Shown in pieces: positions 30,128 to 32,825 of a DNA stretch of 32,825 bases (within the stretch, counting starts at the first letter, position 1; every line of letters begins with the position of its first letter). Where the stretch lies: the NCBI GenBank assembly GCA_040081465.1, contig JBEBGL010000023.1, forward strand, positions 1 to 32,825, read 5' to 3'. The position numbers and the translations under genes are program-made. Under the pieces are notes generated by a model. The model saw only the letters and a list, made by a program, of their open reading frames with translations. It was not told the origin of the DNA and searched no databases. Origin of the DNA: UBA668 sp040081465. Its GTDB lineage: Bacteria; Actinomycetota; Acidimicrobiia; Acidimicrobiales; Ilumatobacteraceae.

Positions 30128-30133
30128 TAGGAT
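30128..30133 (+). promoter_or_regulatory. Candidate -10 box before the SRPBCC gene
   Basis: TAGGAT lies 13 nt before the ATG at 30147, allowing a leader of only a few nt. It matches the TAGnnT form found before other genes here. Confidence 0.35.
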
Positions 30134-30146
30134 CAGGTACATCTCC

Positions 30147-30581
30147 ATGGCAGAAACGGCGTCACAGACCATCAATATCGCCGCCGCGCCTGAGCGCGTG
30201 TGGGCCATCGCGTGCGAGTTCGAGAAGTACCCCGAATGGGCAAAGGACGTAAAAGACGTCATCGTTCGCGAGCGCGACTCCGACGGTCGCCCCGAGCAGG
30301 TCGAATATCGGGCATCGGCTCTCGGGCGTAGCACGCATTACACCCTCAGCTACGACTACTCGCAGGCGCCGAACGTGCTGGCCTGGCACATGGTGCGCGG
30401 CGACATCATGCGCACTATCGACGGCGCGTATCACTTTTCGCCCGCCGCTAACGGTGGCACCGAGGTGCGCTACGACCTTGCCATCGACTTGGTTGTTCCG
30501 CTCCCAGGCTTTGTCAAGCGACGCGCGGAAGTGCGAATTCTCAACACTGTGCGCGAACTCAAGGCGCGCGCGGAGGCGTGA
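30147..30581 (+). CDS. SRPBCC (START-like/polyketide cyclase) family protein
   Basis: The product (144 aa) has the typical small-ligand-binding pattern: I-N-I-A-A-A-P-E-R-V-W-A-I-A near the start, F-E-K-Y-P-E-W, a run of beta strands, and a C-terminal helix, V-R-I-L-N-T-V-R-E-L-K-A-R. Such proteins bind lipids or other hydrophobic molecules in a helix-grip cavity. A homologue (M. tuberculosis Rv2185c, from memory) lies close to pimB in mycobacteria too. The ROK kinase follows with a 4-nt overlap. The ligand is unknown. Confidence 0.82.
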   Translation: MAETASQTINIAAAPERVWAIACEFEKYPEWAKDVKDVIVRERDSDGRPEQVEYRASALGRSTHYTLSYDYSQAPNVLAWHMVRGDIMRTIDGAYHFSPAANGGTEVRYDLAIDLVVPLPGFVKRRAEVRILNTVRELKARAEA

Positions 30582-31510
30582 GTTCGCCCCGTCGCCTAGG
30601 TATCGACGTCGGCGGCACCAAATGCTTGGCAGTAGCGCTCGACGCTTCGGGCGCGGTCATTGACGAGAAGCGTTGCCCGACCCCGAAGACACCCGCCCTC
30701 GTTATCGACACCGTCGCCGAACTCGCACAGTCGATGTTGCCGTGGGACTCGATCGGTATCGGCATGCCCGGTCTTGTCACCCGCGACGGGGTGCTGCGCG
30801 CAGCGCCGAACCTGGTGGGCATCCGCGACTTGAGAGTCGGCGAGTTGCTTGGCGACCGATTGGGTTGTTTCGTTCACCTTGATAGCGATGCGACGTGTGC
30901 CGCCGCTGCTGAATGGAAACTGGGTGCCGGTCGCGGCGTGAATGACTTTGTGATGGTCACGTTGGGTACGGGCATTGGTGGCGGGCTCGTCGCGAGTGGC
31001 GCACTAATGCGAGGAGCCAACGGTTTCGCCGGCGAGATCGGCCATATGGTCGTCGACCCTGATGGTCCGCCGTGCCCGTGTGGTCGGCGAGGCTGCTGGG
31101 AGCGATACGCGTCGGGTGCTGGCCTCGCGTGGCTGGCGCAGCGCGCGAACGGCGGCCAAGGAGTTGCGCGCGCGATCGAGTTGGCCGGTGGTCAAGCGTC
31201 TGAGGTGCGCGGCGAGCACATCACTAACGCAGCACGCGACGGTGATGCCGACGCGCTGGCAGTCGTCGACGACTACAGCCGTTGGGTTGCGCTCGGCTTG
31301 GTCAACCTGACCAACATCATCGACCCGGCGATGTTCGTTCTCGGCGGTGGGCTAGCGGCCACCGCCGATGTCTTCCTGGCGCCCATTCAACGTTGGTTCG
31401 TCGAATTGCTATACGCACCCGATCTGCGTTCGCATCCGGCACTCACGTTCGCGGAACTCGGCGAACATGCTGGCGCGATTGGTGCCGCGTTGCTCGCTGA
31501 ACTTCACTAG
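30578..31510 (+). CDS. ROK-family glucokinase
   Basis: The product (310 aa) begins at GTG 30578 inside the SRPBCC stop (GTGA). The phosphate loop I-D-V-G-G-T-K is at residues 9-15. The central L-G-T-G-I-G-G-G-L and G-E-I-G-H-M-V-V-D-P follow, then the ROK zinc motif C-P-C-G-R-R-G-C-W-E. A regulatory HTH is absent, so this is a kinase, not a repressor. ATP-dependent glucokinase is the usual function. Its end lies 9 nt from the convergent ppa stop with no hairpin seen between. Confidence 0.85.
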   Translation: MSSPRRLGIDVGGTKCLAVALDASGAVIDEKRCPTPKTPALVIDTVAELAQSMLPWDSIGIGMPGLVTRDGVLRAAPNLVGIRDLRVGELLGDRLGCFVHLDSDATCAAAAEWKLGAGRGVNDFVMVTLGTGIGGGLVASGALMRGANGFAGEIGHMVVDPDGPPCPCGRRGCWERYASGAGLAWLAQRANGGQGVARAIELAGGQASEVRGEHITNAARDGDADALAVVDDYSRWVALGLVNLTNIIDPAMFVLGGGLAATADVFLAPIQRWFVELLYAPDLRSHPALTFAELGEHAGAIGAALLAELH

Positions 31511-31519
31511 ACAGGCTCG

Positions 31520-32026
31520 TTACGAGTGTGGACGGAAGTTGGCGCGCGCCTGACGGATTTCGTCCCACGCAGCTTCGCGGCCCGACAGTCCCGTCGTTGA
31601 CGACGTCTTACCCGGCTCGAGTGCTTTGTAGACCTCGAAGAAGTGCTTGATCTCCTGCACCAACTGCGGCGTCAGGTCGGTGAGATCGTGCACTGTCTGC
31701 CAGCGCGGCTCACTCGGCGGCACGCAGAGAATCTTGGCGTCTTCGCCGGCTTCGTCGCGCATGTACAGAACTCCGACGGGCCTCGCCTGCACCCACACGC
31801 CCGGGTACACGGGGTCTTCCAGCAGAACCAGCGCGTCGAGTGGGTCTCCGTCGCCGCCGAGGGTTTCGGGAATGAATCCGTAGTCGGCGGGGTATGTGGT
31901 CGCGGTGAACAACCTGCGGTCGAGGAAGACGCGCCCGTTGTCATGATCGATCTCGTACTTGTTGCGACTGCCGCGCGGAATCTCAATGACGACATGGATG
32001 CAGTCGGGGTCTAGCTCTTTTGGCAT
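31520..32026 (-). CDS. ppa: Inorganic pyrophosphatase, family I
   Basis: The product (168 aa) is full length for bacterial class I enzymes. Conserved parts are I-E-I-P-R-G-S-R-N-K-Y-E, A-D-Y-G-F-I-P-E-T and the catalytic G-D-G-D-P-L-D-A-L-V-L, whose three Asp hold Mg. R-P-V-G-V-L-Y-M-R-D-E-A-G-E-D-A-K-I completes the active site. The enzyme splits pyrophosphate in the cytoplasm. GGAG lies six nt before the ATG. It is 3 nt behind the DUF1989 gene, so the two are co-transcribed. Confidence 0.97.
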   Translation of the reverse strand: MPKELDPDCIHVVIEIPRGSRNKYEIDHDNGRVFLDRRLFTATTYPADYGFIPETLGGDGDPLDALVLLEDPVYPGVWVQARPVGVLYMRDEAGEDAKILCVPPSEPRWQTVHDLTDLTPQLVQEIKHFFEVYKALEPGKTSSTTGLSGREAAWDEIRQARANFRPHS

Positions 32027-32029
32027 CAG

Positions 32030-32629
32030 TTACTCCACGATTAGTTCGACATCGACGGGTTTGCCGCCGCCGGGTCCGTTGATTGGCACGATGTCCATCG
32101 GGCACGCAGAGGCAATCACGATGAGATCAACCTCGGCTTGAAACGTCACGCTGTCGCCAGCGGCGGAGACTGTCGGCAGAAACTCAATGTTTCCGTCGGC
32201 GTCCCATGGGATGTTCATGAACAGGTTCAACGGCGCGGGTACCGCGGCCTTACGGACTACACCGAGTTCGGCTAGCGCTTCGGTGAAGTTGCCGCAGCAC
32301 GATCGGTGATCGGGTGCACCACCGAGTTGGGCGTAGCGAAACGGATCGCACGCGGCGATCACTGTGTCGTGAACGCCGGGGCTTGTGTCGTCGGTGAGAA
32401 TCATGATCGTCGATCGTTCTTCGTCCAGCATGCCGTCGCCCGCATGCGGTCGCAGGTTGCGCCACGGGATGCGCGAGTGCTGCATCGACATCGCGATCTC
32501 GGGTCGATCGGCGCGAATCGCCCAGAAGTCGACGACTTGGGTTCCGTGCGTGTTGACGACCCGTACTGTTTGCCCCGACTTCACGCGTACAGCTCGGCCG
32601 TGGCCTCCAGGGACAATCGTGCTGGTCAT
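32030..32629 (-). CDS. DUF1989 / urea-carboxylase-associated family protein
   Basis: From ATG 32629, preceded by GGAG, the product is 199 aa. The pattern V-R-V-V-N-T-H-G-T-Q-V-V-D-F-W-A near the start, S-T-I-M-I-L-T-D-D-T-S-P-G-V-H-D-T in the middle, and H-R-S-C-C-G-N-F identify the family; conserved Cys and His probably bind a metal. Members are found beside urea carboxylase genes and in other amine-use clusters, but the reaction is not established. No urea gene is adjacent here. It sits between an FGGY kinase and ppa on the same strand. Confidence 0.8.
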   Translation of the reverse strand: MTSTIVPGGHGRAVRVKSGQTVRVVNTHGTQVVDFWAIRADRPEIAMSMQHSRIPWRNLRPHAGDGMLDEERSTIMILTDDTSPGVHDTVIAACDPFRYAQLGGAPDHRSCCGNFTEALAELGVVRKAAVPAPLNLFMNIPWDADGNIEFLPTVSAAGDSVTFQAEVDLIVIASACPMDIVPINGPGGGKPVDVELIVE

Positions 32630-32654
32630 CGCATACTCCGTTTCTGACTCTGAT

Positions 32655-32825
32655 TCAGTGTGGCACCCAATCGCGCGATCGCTCCACCGCTCGCCGCCAT
32701 GTGGCGTGGGCCAGGTCTGTGAATGTGCGATCGGCTGCCGGTTCAAACACTGCCTCGACCGACCACTCGGCCGCGATCGCGTCGAGCGATGGCCATACGC
32801 CTTCCGCTAATCCCGCAAGGTACGC
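32655..32825 (-). CDS. C-terminus of a second glycerol-kinase-like FGGY kinase (start outside window)
   Basis: The last 56 residues of a minus-strand gene are visible, ending at the stop 32655-32657. They read A-Y-L-A-G-L-A-E-G-V-W at the start and W-R-R-A-V-E-R-S-R-D-W-V near the end, matching the tail of GlpK and related FGGY kinases (AAYLAGLAVGFW ... W.KAVERS..W). The gene continues past the window edge. It lies 25 nt upstream of the DUF1989 gene, so it appears to be in the same transcript as DUF1989 and ppa. It would be a paralogue of the kinase in the glpD operon. Confidence 0.7.
   Translation of the reverse strand, partial: AYLAGLAEGVWPSLDAIAAEWSVEAVFEPAADRTFTDLAHATWRRAVERSRDWVPH

Overview
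The window looks like chromosomal DNA of a GC-rich actinobacterium, most plausibly of the class Acidimicrobiia (Ilumatobacter/Microthrix-like relatives). This is inferred from a WhiB-family protein, a PimB-type mannosyltransferase, a DnaQ-UvrC fusion next to trpD, tandem Tat-exported ferritin-like proteins beside rnpB, frequent GTG starts with 4-nt GTGA overlaps, and -10 boxes of the form TAGnnT placed 6-8 nt before start codons (leaderless style). No search could be run, so the taxonomy is an inference.

Layout. (1) 1-4627: metal handling. A CopC-like exported protein (partial) is divergent from a BlaI/CopY-type repressor, an M56 membrane metallopeptidase and a heavy-metal P1B ATPase. A cation-diffusion-facilitator transporter lies downstream on the other strand. 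(2) 4624-5473: decayed DNA with an ArsM-like C-terminal remnant, a second gene remnant and a 125-bp tandem duplication. (3) 5474-11813: a compact integrative element with a HTH protein, a divergent excisionase-like protein, a TOPRIM/AAA primase-helicase, a family A DNA polymerase and a tyrosine integrase. It ends about 95 bp from the 3' end of the RNase P RNA gene. (4) 11909-13981: rnpB and two ferritin-like exported proteins. (5) 14083-19116: a minus-strand glycerol operon (glpD, an alkyl-DHAP-synthase-like flavoprotein, a small membrane protein, a glycerol-kinase-like protein) with 4-nt overlaps throughout. (6) 19198-22065: Fur/PerR regulator, rubrerythrin, a two-cluster Fe-S CCG-domain oxidoreductase and DUF3501, with a perfect palindromic operator upstream. 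(7) 22191-32825: housekeeping genes: whiB, trpD, thrB, DnaQ-UvrC, a NYN-domain protein, a small Cys-rich protein, queG, pimB-like, a membrane protein, SRPBCC, ROK glucokinase, then on the minus strand ppa, DUF1989 and the C-terminus of a second FGGY kinase.

How the parts work together. Region 1 is a copper/heavy-metal response module in which the BlaI/M56 pair probably controls CopC and the ATPase. Region 3 carries its own replication enzymes but no capsid or conjugation genes, so it is either a minimal self-replicating integrative element or a satellite that borrows transfer functions. Region 5 feeds glycerol into G3P/DHAP and possibly into ether lipids. Region 6 is a peroxide/oxidative-stress module that appears autoregulated. 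The DnaQ-UvrC gene carries two LexA-like boxes and is probably part of the SOS response.

The least ordinary items are the primase-helicase plus polymerase element, the CPD-type metal ATPase, the double LexA-like box, and the 23-bp Fur-type palindrome shared by the divergent fur and glpD promoters.
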